A stretch of 64,000 nt of DNA, from NCBI GenBank assembly GCA_017577615.1, contig PKRE01000002.1, forward strand, positions 434,001 through 498,000, given 5' to 3'. The position numbers and the translations under genes are program-made. This DNA comes from Gammaproteobacteria bacterium. Lineage in GTDB: Bacteria; Pseudomonadota; Gammaproteobacteria; Steroidobacterales; Steroidobacteraceae. Below the pieces are notes generated by a model. That model did no database searches. It was not told the DNA's origin and saw only the letters and a program-made list of their open reading frames with translations. Below, in pieces: positions 17,943 to 25,344 of the stretch (the first letter of the stretch is position 1; each line of letters begins with the position of its first letter).

Positions 17943-19529
17943 TCATACTTTATTATATGTATGCAAGTCGATCCCGGAGCGCCCAGGGGCCAGGATATTG
18001 TTCGGGTCCAGGGCACGTTTGATCGCATGCTCCACATCGCGCTTGACGGTACCGTAGCTGCGCGCAACACGCTCCTGAAAGCGCGTATTGACGCGATAAA
18101 CAGCGTAGCCTTCCTTCTCGAACTCATCGAGCAGCTCGTTGAAGCACGCGTCCGCGCGGGCAGTCTCTTCAGGATTGGTCCGATCGAACAGCACGTCGAC
18201 CACGTGGTGCATGTCTCGCGGACCGACGATGAACTCCGCGACATAGTCCAAGCCGTGCTTGTGTAGGATGCGCTTGGCCAGGCGAGCCTGCTTCTCACAT
18301 TCGCTGCCGCGCGCCTCGCTGACGGGTGCGAACCACATCGAGCCGCCGCCCCCGCGCCAGTTATAGAGACCAAACTCCTGCAGATTCGGTACGCCGGACA
18401 TCAGCTGGGCACGGTACTTGAAGGGCTGCTTATCGCCTGCTTCCTCCTGTGTGACGATGCGTCCTTTACCGAGCCTCTTGAAGGCCTCGCTGACGATCTT
18501 CCAGTCCGCATCGACTTGCTCTTGCGTACCGTAGAGCGCGGCGTACAGATTCCAGGCACCCATGCCAGTGTCCCGCTGGATCTTCTTCAGAATCTCATCG
18601 GGTGTGTGACCTGACTCCGTCGTGTACGTCTGCCGACGCACGTTCGCGCTGCCTGCTTCCCAGAGAACGTTCGCGATGACCACCGAGTTTGGGATCGTTC
18701 CGGAAATACGCAGCGGACGAAGCATCTCGACGATGTCGACGATGTCTTCTTCGTTCTCGAAGATCACCTCGAACGGCTTGAAGACCGGCGGCTTCGGCAT
18801 CAGCCAGAAACCTATCTTGGTGACGATGCCGTAGTTCGCCTGTGTGAACATTCCATCCAGCGTCGGCCCGAAACCCCACTTGAAGATCTGCCAGGTATTG
18901 CTGCCCTTCACACCACCCATGCCGGTGCGATAGATATCGCCGTTGGCGAGCACGACTTCCATGCCACATTGCATCATGAAGTGCTCCCCATACGGCGTGT
19001 AGCCGACGCCTCGGTCCATGATGTTGCCGAGCGGACTGGCGATGGCAGAAGGCGCCGGAAATGACAGCATCAGCGGCAGATTGTTCTCCTCGATGTAGTC
19101 GTAGAGCTGCTGATACGTCACGCCGGGCTCGACCAACGCATAACACATGTCGGGATCGACCTTGAGAATCCGGTTCATCTTCTTCAGGTCGAGGATCACC
19201 TGTCCGCGCTGCACCGGGGCCGCTGAACCATAGCCGAAGTTGCGCCCGGTCGAGATCGGCCAGATCGGAATCTTGTGCTCGTTGCAGATTCTTACCACGC
19301 CCTGAACTTGCTCAACACTGCTGACAGTGAGCGCAGCGGACGGTGCATGAGCATCATTCTCGACCGACATCATGACCTTGCTGTACGGCGTGAGCTGGCT
19401 CGGCTGCGCGAGCACATTCTCTTCTCCGAGCAAGGCACGAAATGCTTCGAGGGCCTTCTCGAAAGTGGCTTGTGTGACGCCTCGCGGCAAGACAGGGTTG
19501 TTTTGTTGAGCCACGATTCGATTCCTCAA
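17943..19529 (-). CDS. 4-cresol dehydrogenase/vanillyl-alcohol-oxidase-type flavoprotein (PchF-like)
   Basis: The 528-residue product fits the flavoprotein subunit of 4-cresol dehydrogenase and related eugenol hydroxylases. These oxidise para-alkylphenols through a quinone methide and pass electrons to a bound cytochrome c. The FAD domain has SVEQVQGVVRICNEHKIPIW and PISTGRNFGYGSAAPVQRGQ. The substrate-side segments SPLGNIMDRGVGYTPYGEH and GSNTWQIFKWGFGPTLDGMF are typical of the VAO family. A cytochrome c gene (20198-20536) in the same operon favours the dehydrogenase type over an oxygen-using oxidase. 4-Cresol, eugenol and vanillyl alcohol cannot be separated by eye. Confidence 0.88.
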   Translation of the reverse strand: MRNRIVAQQNNPVLPRGVTQATFEKALEAFRALLGEENVLAQPSQLTPYSKVMMSVENDAHAPSAALTVSSVEQVQGVVRICNEHKIPIWPISTGRNFGYGSAAPVQRGQVILDLKKMNRILKVDPDMCYALVEPGVTYQQLYDYIEENNLPLMLSFPAPSAIASPLGNIMDRGVGYTPYGEHFMMQCGMEVVLANGDIYRTGMGGVKGSNTWQIFKWGFGPTLDGMFTQANYGIVTKIGFWLMPKPPVFKPFEVIFENEEDIVDIVEMLRPLRISGTIPNSVVIANVLWEAGSANVRRQTYTTESGHTPDEILKKIQRDTGMGAWNLYAALYGTQEQVDADWKIVSEAFKRLGKGRIVTQEEAGDKQPFKYRAQLMSGVPNLQEFGLYNWRGGGGSMWFAPVSEARGSECEKQARLAKRILHKHGLDYVAEFIVGPRDMHHVVDVLFDRTNPEETARADACFNELLDEFEKEGYAVYRVNTRFQERVARSYGTVKRDVEHAIKRALDPNNILAPGRSGIDLHTYNKV

Positions 19530-20191
19530 ACCTCGATCAAGAACGAGACGAACTTGTCGTGCGTAACGACGTTGTCAGACCCAGCATCGCGGATTGCTCG
19601 AGTCGACGTCGCGAGCGAGCCGAGCAGATGGCCCACAGCGCCTGGCCATACTCCCGGCGGTGCGGCGCCACGCGGTCCCGAGCTCCATTGCTTGGGCGAT
19701 TCACCCCGTCGTTGGACGACAGTCTGATAGCCGGCGCCCTTGGCGTACAGGTGATCGACAAGCCATCGCGTCCGATCCTCGGTACGATCGATATCGAACA
19801 CAAGGTGGCGCGATCCTTCTGTGCTTGTCGCATGTTGGGCGAGCCACGAGATACGTGCTCCTGCGCCACGCGCCAAGTCCACAACGAGCGTACCGGTGGC
19901 GTCATCCAATAGCCCGATGACGCGCAGACCATCGGCCTGGCGTAGCTCGCGCTCGAGCGCAAGCAGGGCCTGCACATCCGAGCTGATGATTCGTGCTTGC
20001 AACAGGACCGCCCCGGCCGCCATAGCGCCGCGAAGGAAGGCCGCACCGGCCGGATCATCATTGACGAGCGCCAACAGTCGACGACCGTCGCCGGATGCAC
20101 TTGCCACCGTTCCTCTCGGCCTGGCCATCGCCAGACCCGCGCTGCTGATGGCGAGCGACTTGAGCACGGCACGACGACTCCACCGCATCAT
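19526..20191 (-). CDS. Tat-exported protein of unknown function in the pchX position
   Basis: This 221-residue protein begins with a twin-arginine signal (WSRRAVLKSLAISSAGLAMA), so it is probably exported folded. No catalytic motif is visible. The body has LLALVNDDPAGAAFLRGAMA, DGLRVIGLLDDATGTLVVDL and RHLVFDIDRTEDRTRWLVDH, which suggests an alpha/beta fold. Its stop overlaps the flavoprotein start by 4 bp (19526-19529), and it lies 6 bp after the cytochrome gene. The order cytochrome - unknown - flavoprotein is the order pchC-pchX-pchF reported for the 4-cresol operon of Pseudomonas putida, where the middle gene has no assigned role. Confidence 0.8.
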   Translation of the reverse strand: MMRWSRRAVLKSLAISSAGLAMARPRGTVASASGDGRRLLALVNDDPAGAAFLRGAMAAGAVLLQARIISSDVQALLALERELRQADGLRVIGLLDDATGTLVVDLARGAGARISWLAQHATSTEGSRHLVFDIDRTEDRTRWLVDHLYAKGAGYQTVVQRRGESPKQWSSGPRGAAPPGVWPGAVGHLLGSLATSTRAIRDAGSDNVVTHDKFVSFLIEV

Positions 20192-20197
20192 CGCACC

Positions 20198-20536
20198 TCA
20201 AGGTTGAATTGCCTGCGTCTGCAGGCTTGCAAGGTATTCCGCGACGAGCCTGATCGATTCATCGTCGATGAACGAAGCCGGGAACGCCGGCATTGCGTTG
20301 AGGCCGTTGCGTACGATGTAAGTCACGTACTCCGGCGGTAGCTCGCGCCCCTCGAGCAGCGTGCCCACGCCGACTTCGGGCTTGTGACAGTGGCCGCAGA
20401 CCTTTTCATATAGGAGCGCTCCGCTGCTCCATCGGCCTCCCTCCTGCGCCTGGACGACAGAGGCGCAGAACGACAAGGGCAGGGAAGCGGCTAGTAGAGG
20501 CCACTTCCATGTGGCCTTACAACGCGAGGAAGTCAT
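20198..20536 (-). CDS. Periplasmic cytochrome c subunit (PchC-like)
   Basis: The 112-residue product has a signal peptide (PLLAASLPLSFCASVVQA) and one haem-c site, CGHCH at residues 47-51 in LLYEKVCGHCHKPEVGVG. A likely axial Met is in YIVRNGLNAMPAFPASFIDD. A mature length near 80 residues fits the small cytochrome of flavocytochrome 4-cresol dehydrogenase, which takes electrons from PchF. It lies between the aryl-alcohol dehydrogenase and the unknown Tat protein on the same strand. Confidence 0.88.
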   Translation of the reverse strand: MTSSRCKATWKWPLLAASLPLSFCASVVQAQEGGRWSSGALLYEKVCGHCHKPEVGVGTLLEGRELPPEYVTYIVRNGLNAMPAFPASFIDDESIRLVAEYLASLQTQAIQP

Positions 20537-20587
20537 CGATCATTCTCCCCATCAACAATGCTCGTCTCGACGAGTATCCGTCGTTGA

Positions 20588-21676
20588 TCAAGCCAGCTTG
20601 AGAATCGGCTTGATGGTCTTTCCCTCCGCGGAATCCGCAAAAGCTTCGTTGATCTGCTGAAACTCGTAAAACTTGACGAGCTTGTCGAAGGGGAACTGTC
20701 CGGCCTTGTAGAACTCGACCAGCTTGGGAATGAAGACGCGCGGAACCGAATCGCCTTCGATGACACCGATCATGCTCTTGCCTTCGGCCATCAAGTCATT
20801 GTGCACGTCGATGGTCATCTCCGGCGTCACGCCGACGATGGCGGCTTGTCCCAGCGGCCGCAATGCATTCAAGCACTGACGAACGACCTGGGGCACCCCC
20901 GTCGTTTCCACCGCGTAGTGAGTCCCGCCGCCGGAGGCCGCTTTGATCTCCTCGACGACGTCCACTTTTTTTCCGTTCAGCGTGTGCGTCGCGCCCAGTT
21001 CCTTGGCCAGCCGCAGTCGGTTGTCGTGGATGTCGACGGCGAAGATCAGTGGGCAGTTGGCAATTCTTGCAGCCATGACGGCGCTCAAGCCCACGGCGCC
21101 GCAGCCGTAAACGGCAATGGAGCTCCCGAACTCTGGCTTCAAGCGGTTCAGGACAGTGCCAGCACCGGTTTGAATGCCGCATCCCAAAGGGCCGAGCAGC
21201 GATAACTCCACCTCTTTGTCGACCTTCACGACGTTGCGTTCGTGTGCAACGACATGAGTACCGAAGGAGGACTGACCGAAGAACGTGGCAATGTCGACAT
21301 CGCCTTTACGCAGTCGGTACGTGCCGTCTTCCATGCGTCCGCCAAAGTTGAGCTCATTGAAACGCACGCAGACGGTCGGGTGACCAGTCAAGCAATTCTC
21401 ACACTGTCCACAATGGGCATACGAGATGACCACATGATCGCCTGGCGCCAGGCTGGTGACGTTCGCTCCGACCTGCTCTACGATGCCGGCACCCTCATGT
21501 CCCAGCACGATGGGATAGGGTGCAATGCCTAGATCTCTCGCCACCGCGTCGGTGTGACAAACACCTGTTGCAACGATCTTCACCAGCACCTCGTTGGCTG
21601 CTGGTGACGACAGCGTGACTTCCTCGACGAAGAAGTCGTTTCCTTGCGCATGCGTGACAGCGGCCTGAATCTTCAT
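20588..21676 (-). CDS. Zinc-dependent aryl-alcohol dehydrogenase, NAD-type
   Basis: The product has 362 residues and belongs to the medium-chain zinc alcohol dehydrogenases. Catalytic-zinc ligands are Cys40 (ATGVCHTDAV), His60-Glu61 (VLGHEGAG) and the Cys of LLGPLGCGIQTGAG. The structural-zinc set is Cys89, 92, 95 and 103 (AHCGQCENCLTGHPTVC). The Rossmann fingerprint is AVYGCGAVGLSAV, and the Asp of FAVDIHDNRL indicates NAD rather than NADP. It resembles benzyl/aryl-alcohol dehydrogenases. As first gene of the operon with the PchC/PchF-like genes it would oxidise the hydroxybenzyl alcohol to the aldehyde. No aldehyde dehydrogenase is adjacent. Confidence 0.9.
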   Translation of the reverse strand: MKIQAAVTHAQGNDFFVEEVTLSSPAANEVLVKIVATGVCHTDAVARDLGIAPYPIVLGHEGAGIVEQVGANVTSLAPGDHVVISYAHCGQCENCLTGHPTVCVRFNELNFGGRMEDGTYRLRKGDVDIATFFGQSSFGTHVVAHERNVVKVDKEVELSLLGPLGCGIQTGAGTVLNRLKPEFGSSIAVYGCGAVGLSAVMAARIANCPLIFAVDIHDNRLRLAKELGATHTLNGKKVDVVEEIKAASGGGTHYAVETTGVPQVVRQCLNALRPLGQAAIVGVTPEMTIDVHNDLMAEGKSMIGVIEGDSVPRVFIPKLVEFYKAGQFPFDKLVKFYEFQQINEAFADSAEGKTIKPILKLA

Positions 21677-21994
21677 CGGTCAATCCCCGGTAGGGTCGTC
21701 TTCCCTACACGATCGGCCAATCAGCGTGCGTCGTCATTAAGTAGTTGCCTAAGTGCGCGACGCGTTGTCCCGCAAAGGGCACAGACAAGATGTCTGTCGT
21801 CCTCATGCGTGCGCGCCCTCTTGGCTATGATGCTTTGTACGCGACCACTGAGCGCCTCACGCAACGATCGCATGGATCACATTCGTCGCCTCGCGCGTAC
21901 CACCCTATGGCGGTGAGAATGAGTGCCTATGGCGGTGAGAATGAGTGCAAGCTTGCACACGGTGCAACGCGCACGGCGCTTGACTGCCTTATCG
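21677..21994 (+). other. Intergenic region with a 22-bp tandem repeat
   Basis: About 320 bp between the start of the dehydrogenase gene and the stop of the DUF302 gene. It must hold the promoter of the aryl-alcohol oxidation operon, but I see no convincing sigma-70 or sigma-54 boxes. No regulator gene is adjacent. The only clear structure is the perfect repeat at 21905-21948. Confidence 0.5.
21905..21948 (+). repeat. Perfect 22-bp tandem duplication
   Basis: The unit beginning CTATGGCGGTGAGAATGAGT and ending GC occurs twice head to tail, at 21905-21926 and 21927-21948. Multiple ~20-bp direct repeats of this general kind lie near the ends of IS21-family elements, so this could be an orphan transposon end, but no transposase is nearby. 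It could also be a doubled protein-binding site upstream of the oxidation operon. Confidence 0.6.
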
Positions 21995-22384
21995 TTATTG
22001 CAGTCCCTCGATGATCTTAGACAAGCGCCCACGCACTTCTTCAGCAATCGGCGCGAGCGCCGGATTCTCGGTACGCTCCATCGCGACGACGGGATCGACG
22101 GTCGCAACTTCCACTTGTCCTTCTTCTGTTTCCCGTACGATCACATTGCAGGGTAATAGCACGCCGAGCTTATTCTCGATGCCGAGCGCTCTATGCGCGA
22201 ACTGTGGGTTACACGCGCCCAGGATCCGATACTTCGGAGTGTCGACCCCGATCTTGCTCTTCAGCGTCGCTTGCACATCGATGTCAGAAAGCACTCCAAA
22301 CCCTTCTGACCTCAGCCGATCGAGCACCTCTCCCACGACGCGATCGAAGGGGCCATCGACCGTTCTTGCCAAGTAGTAGGGCAT
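21995..22384 (-). CDS. DUF302 domain protein
   Basis: Starting at ATG 22384 the product is 129 residues and is essentially one DUF302 domain: YYLARTVDGPFDRVVGEVLD, SEGFGVLSDIDVQATLKSKI and RILGACNPQFAHRALGIENK, then GVLLPCNVIVRE. DUF302 proteins are small cytosolic proteins of unknown biochemistry, often linked to stress or sulfur redox genes. An in-frame start 90 bp upstream would add a Arg/His-rich tail that does not fit the family. No operon partner. Confidence 0.85.
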   Translation of the reverse strand: MPYYLARTVDGPFDRVVGEVLDRLRSEGFGVLSDIDVQATLKSKIGVDTPKYRILGACNPQFAHRALGIENKLGVLLPCNVIVRETEEGQVEVATVDPVVAMERTENPALAPIAEEVRGRLSKIIEGLQ

Positions 22385-22668
22385 GACTCGACTCCGAGAC
22401 TTTGGATTCCTCAGGAACGCGCTATGCCTGACAGTGTTCCGATGGTGTTCAATTCCATAGATAAGAATGGACAAGACGATCGCTTCGCGCCGAGCGGCTA
22501 GCCGGTGCTAGCCGCCAAGCGGTCCTGCCCCGCTGTATTGCTATCGACGATTCATCGTTGCGACGACCTTGGCCATGGACTAGAGTTTTGCCTACAAGTG
22601 CTTGTTTGGGCAGTTGGCTGGAGGCTCGGGGTCTTGCGCGGTAGCGAAGCCAGCAGACCTCTATTCCT

Positions 22669-22989
22669 ATGTCCTCATTCCCCTTCCTACCGAGCGTAGC
22701 TGACGAGCCTCAAGCGCACGACAATTCGTCAAGGACAATTCGTCCAGCAATTCGTCCAGAGGGAGCCTTATGCATCGGCACCAAGCTGTCATACTGGCTT
22801 CTCGGAATCACATCTGCGGTGCACCATGCTGTCGCCGCAACGCCAAGCGAGGCAGCCGTGCTTCAAGCGCTTGGGCTCGACACGAGCGAACGGATCGAAT
22901 ATCGCGGCGCGAACAGGGAGCCGATCACATTCGAAGAGTTCGCGAAGCAGGTAGCCGGCGGCATGCGCGCCCACGCTGATTCACGATGA
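22669..22989 (+). CDS. Doubtful small ORF, possible remnant
   Basis: A 106-residue frame with no recognised domain. The first half is low-quality sequence with repeated Arg/Pro/Ala. The last ~40 residues (EAAVLQALGLDTSERIEYRG, then EPITFEEFAKQVAGGM) look protein-like and faintly recall the C-terminal tail of NmrA-type NAD-binding proteins. It may be the stub of a deleted gene whose 5' part is gone. No clear ribosome site at 22669. Confidence 0.25.
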   Translation: MSSFPFLPSVADEPQAHDNSSRTIRPAIRPEGALCIGTKLSYWLLGITSAVHHAVAATPSEAAVLQALGLDTSERIEYRGANREPITFEEFAKQVAGGMRAHADSR

Positions 22990-23069
22990 CTCTGGCATGC
23001 CTATCCTTCAGAAGAGGGTGCCGTCGGACTCAGGCCGCTAACGGGCAGTGACCGCGTCGGCGCGACTCG

Positions 23070-23684
23070 ATGTCCACTACGATCGCAGTTCATCGGCTCA
23101 CACATGCGTTCATCGAGCCTGCCGCGCGGCTGCTCGCCGACAGCATGCGTGACAACCCGTTGCATCGCCGGGTGTTCGGCGATGACGAGCTGCAGGTCGC
23201 GCGTGTGCTGAGCACTGCCTTCGTCCGTTTGCTACACCGACAGCTCGAATCAGGACTCGTGCTTGGCGCCTTCGACGGCGCCGCCTTGGTGGGCGTTGCA
23301 GCCATGGTCCCACCCGGACATTGCCAGCTTCCGTGGCGCGAGAAGCTGAGCATGCTCCCGATTCTGGCGTGCTCCGGTCAGCTCAAACGACTACCAGACA
23401 TCCATCGTTGGCTGCGCTCGTGGGCTCGTCACGATCCGCCGCTTGCGCATTGGCACCTCGGCCCTGCCGCTGTCGAACGCGCACGCCAAGGGCAGGGGAT
23501 CGGCACCGCCCTCATGGACGCAGTTTGCAAAGAGCTCGACCAGCGCCAAGCCATTGGCTACCTCGAGACAGACAAACATAGGAACGTCTGCCTATATCGC
23601 CGCGGCGGCTTCGAAGTCATCGCCGAGCGCTCCGTGCTGGGCGTCACCAACTGGTTCATGCTACGTCATCCGCGGCAAGCGTAG
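23070..23684 (+). CDS. GNAT-family N-acetyltransferase
   Basis: The 204-residue product has the GNAT fold. The acetyl-CoA loop is in VERARQGQGIGTALMDAVCK, and the C-terminal motif B region is YLETDKHRNVCLYRRGGFEV followed by IAERSVLGVTNWFMLRHP. The N-terminal half (HRLTHAFIEPAARLLADSMR, then LVGVAAMVPPGHCQLPW) is typical of small-molecule or self-resistance acetyltransferases. Substrate unknown. It stands alone between the doubtful ORF and the convergent GST gene. Confidence 0.88.
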   Translation: MSTTIAVHRLTHAFIEPAARLLADSMRDNPLHRRVFGDDELQVARVLSTAFVRLLHRQLESGLVLGAFDGAALVGVAAMVPPGHCQLPWREKLSMLPILACSGQLKRLPDIHRWLRSWARHDPPLAHWHLGPAAVERARQGQGIGTALMDAVCKELDQRQAIGYLETDKHRNVCLYRRGGFEVIAERSVLGVTNWFMLRHPRQA

Positions 23685-23765
23685 CCGGTCGAGTCCCATG
23701 AGCACGTCGCGTGTTGATTCGATGCCGTTGCCGCGATAGGCCTCTCCGCCGTTGACAGGCTGCTT

Positions 23766-24395
23766 TCACTTTCTCATCTGCTCGAGAAGCCTCTTGGACT
23801 GCTCGACGACGCGTGCATAGGCTGGACGCCGGGTGCATCGTGCTGCGTAAGCCTCGAACGACGGACGCGGCTCGAGCGCTTTGCTCAGTAATCCCCAGCC
23901 GATCACGGAAGCGGTGTAGACATCTGCCGCGGTAAACCAATCTCCGAGGATGTACGGGCCCGGTGTGATCGCTTTTTCCAACGCATTGAGCGTGTCTTCG
24001 TAACTGCCGTAACCGATGGCAGTGCGTCTTTCCACGGGTGGACGCGACAACATGTGGTCGACGAGCGCGTAGTCCACGCAACTGGCCGCAAAGAACAGCC
24101 ATCGCAGGTACGTGCCACGGCGCGGATCATCGAAAGACGGGGCCAGCCGGGCGGCTGGGAATGCATCCGCAAGGTAGGCGCAGATCGCTGCCGACTCCGT
24201 CACGACCGTGCCACGATAGACAATTGCCGGAATCTTCCCCATCGGGTTGATGGCGAGATACTCCGGCTTCTTCTGCTCGCCCTTCTCGAGATTCACGAGG
24301 ACCGTTTCATATGGCGCGCCGACTTCCTCGAGCATCCAGTGGACAATTCGACCACGCGACATCGGGTTGTGATAGAAGACGATCCGCTCGCTCAT
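23766..24395 (-). CDS. Glutathione S-transferase family protein
   Basis: From ATG 24395, preceded by a GGAGG-type ribosome site, the product has 209 residues. The N-terminal thioredoxin-like domain has FYHNPMSRGRIVHWMLEEVG with a candidate catalytic Ser, the cis-Pro segment NPMGKIPAIVYRG, and the glutathione-binding TESAAICAYLAD. The C-terminal helical domain contains PYILGDWFTAADVYTASVIG, the GST N-capping region. It probably conjugates glutathione to electrophiles. An extended frame upstream to 24578 is not GST-like. Confidence 0.92.
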   Translation of the reverse strand: MSERIVFYHNPMSRGRIVHWMLEEVGAPYETVLVNLEKGEQKKPEYLAINPMGKIPAIVYRGTVVTESAAICAYLADAFPAARLAPSFDDPRRGTYLRWLFFAASCVDYALVDHMLSRPPVERRTAIGYGSYEDTLNALEKAITPGPYILGDWFTAADVYTASVIGWGLLSKALEPRPSFEAYAARCTRRPAYARVVEQSKRLLEQMRK

Positions 24396-24766
24396 GAGGC
24401 CCTCCGTTCCGAGGGCCCGAAGTATAGCGACGGTGACGGACTCGCCGACAAGGGATCGACAACGATTCGACGCTCCATAGCCGTGCGATCTCCCATCGCT
24501 CAAGTTACGCAAGAGGCGCATCGCTGTCGTGGAGTTTCCGTCCTGCCACGACCGAACGCTCGCGGCATCATTTTCCAAGGCGCTTCATGGTTGCTTGCAG
24601 CGTGCATGCCTTGTAAGGACGATCCACGCGTGAAACAGGCATCGGTCGTCTGTGTTTCATACATGACACGGTCACAAGCGATCGTTGCTTGGCCACAGTC
24701 TGACAGCCGGCGCGATCCGACAATACAGCTCACAGTTCTTCGACGTATCACAGCCAGCCGCCCCTA
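24396..24766. other. Gene-free stretch between GST and CarS-like genes
   Basis: About 370 bp between the diverging GST and CarS-like genes. Short frames exist on both strands but have atypical composition and no recognisable motif. It probably contains the two promoters; I could not place them. Confidence 0.4.
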
Positions 24767-25249
24767 ATGCTCTCAGCTCACCTGCAAGCAATTGCACTGT
24801 TGATCGGCGCCAACGCAGCTCCCGTCATCCTGTCGAAGCTCCTACGAGAGCGTCCCGGTGTGCCGCTTGATCTTGGATACAGGCTACCGGACGGGCAACG
24901 CCTCTTCGGCGATCACAAGACCTGGAGGGGACTGCTCACCGGCATCGCAGTCGGCGCTCTGCTCAGCAAAGTCCTCGGAATGCCTGCATGGGTCGGGGCG
25001 GGATTCGCTGCCGCATCGCTGCTGGGCGATGCGCTGTCGAGCGCTATCAAGCGGCGGCTTCATCTGAGGCCGGGGACGGAGATACCTGTCCTGGATCAAG
25101 TCGGTGAAGCGCTGTTACCGCTCATCCTCTTTGCCGGCGAGCTCTCCCTGGAGCCAGGGGGCATTGCCATCGTGACAACGATCTTCATCCTGCTCGACTT
25201 GTCGGTGACGCGTCTGCGTCATGCGCCATGGCTCGATCCAGCCAAGTGA
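24767..25249 (+). CDS. CarS/DUF46-like CDP-diether-lipid synthase homologue
   Basis: The 160-residue membrane protein has several hydrophobic segments and the conserved features of the CDP-archaeol synthase (CarS, DUF46) family: RLFGDHKTWRGLLTGIAVGA, SLLGDALSSAIKRRLHLRPG and IPVLDQVGEALLPLILFAGE. CarS transfers CMP from CTP to an archaeal ether lipid. Bacterial homologues exist and their substrate is not settled; a CdsA-like phosphatidate role is conceivable. It converges on the truncated TonB receptor gene. Confidence 0.85.
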   Translation: MLSAHLQAIALLIGANAAPVILSKLLRERPGVPLDLGYRLPDGQRLFGDHKTWRGLLTGIAVGALLSKVLGMPAWVGAGFAAASLLGDALSSAIKRRLHLRPGTEIPVLDQVGEALLPLILFAGELSLEPGGIAIVTTIFILLDLSVTRLRHAPWLDPAK

Positions 25250-25344
25250 GCGAGTGTCCTGAGTTTCCCCGATACGACTTGCGGACTGGGGAGGGGATAG
25301 TAGGAGTCGCATTTCGAGCTGTTCCCTGCGGGAGACGACCCATG

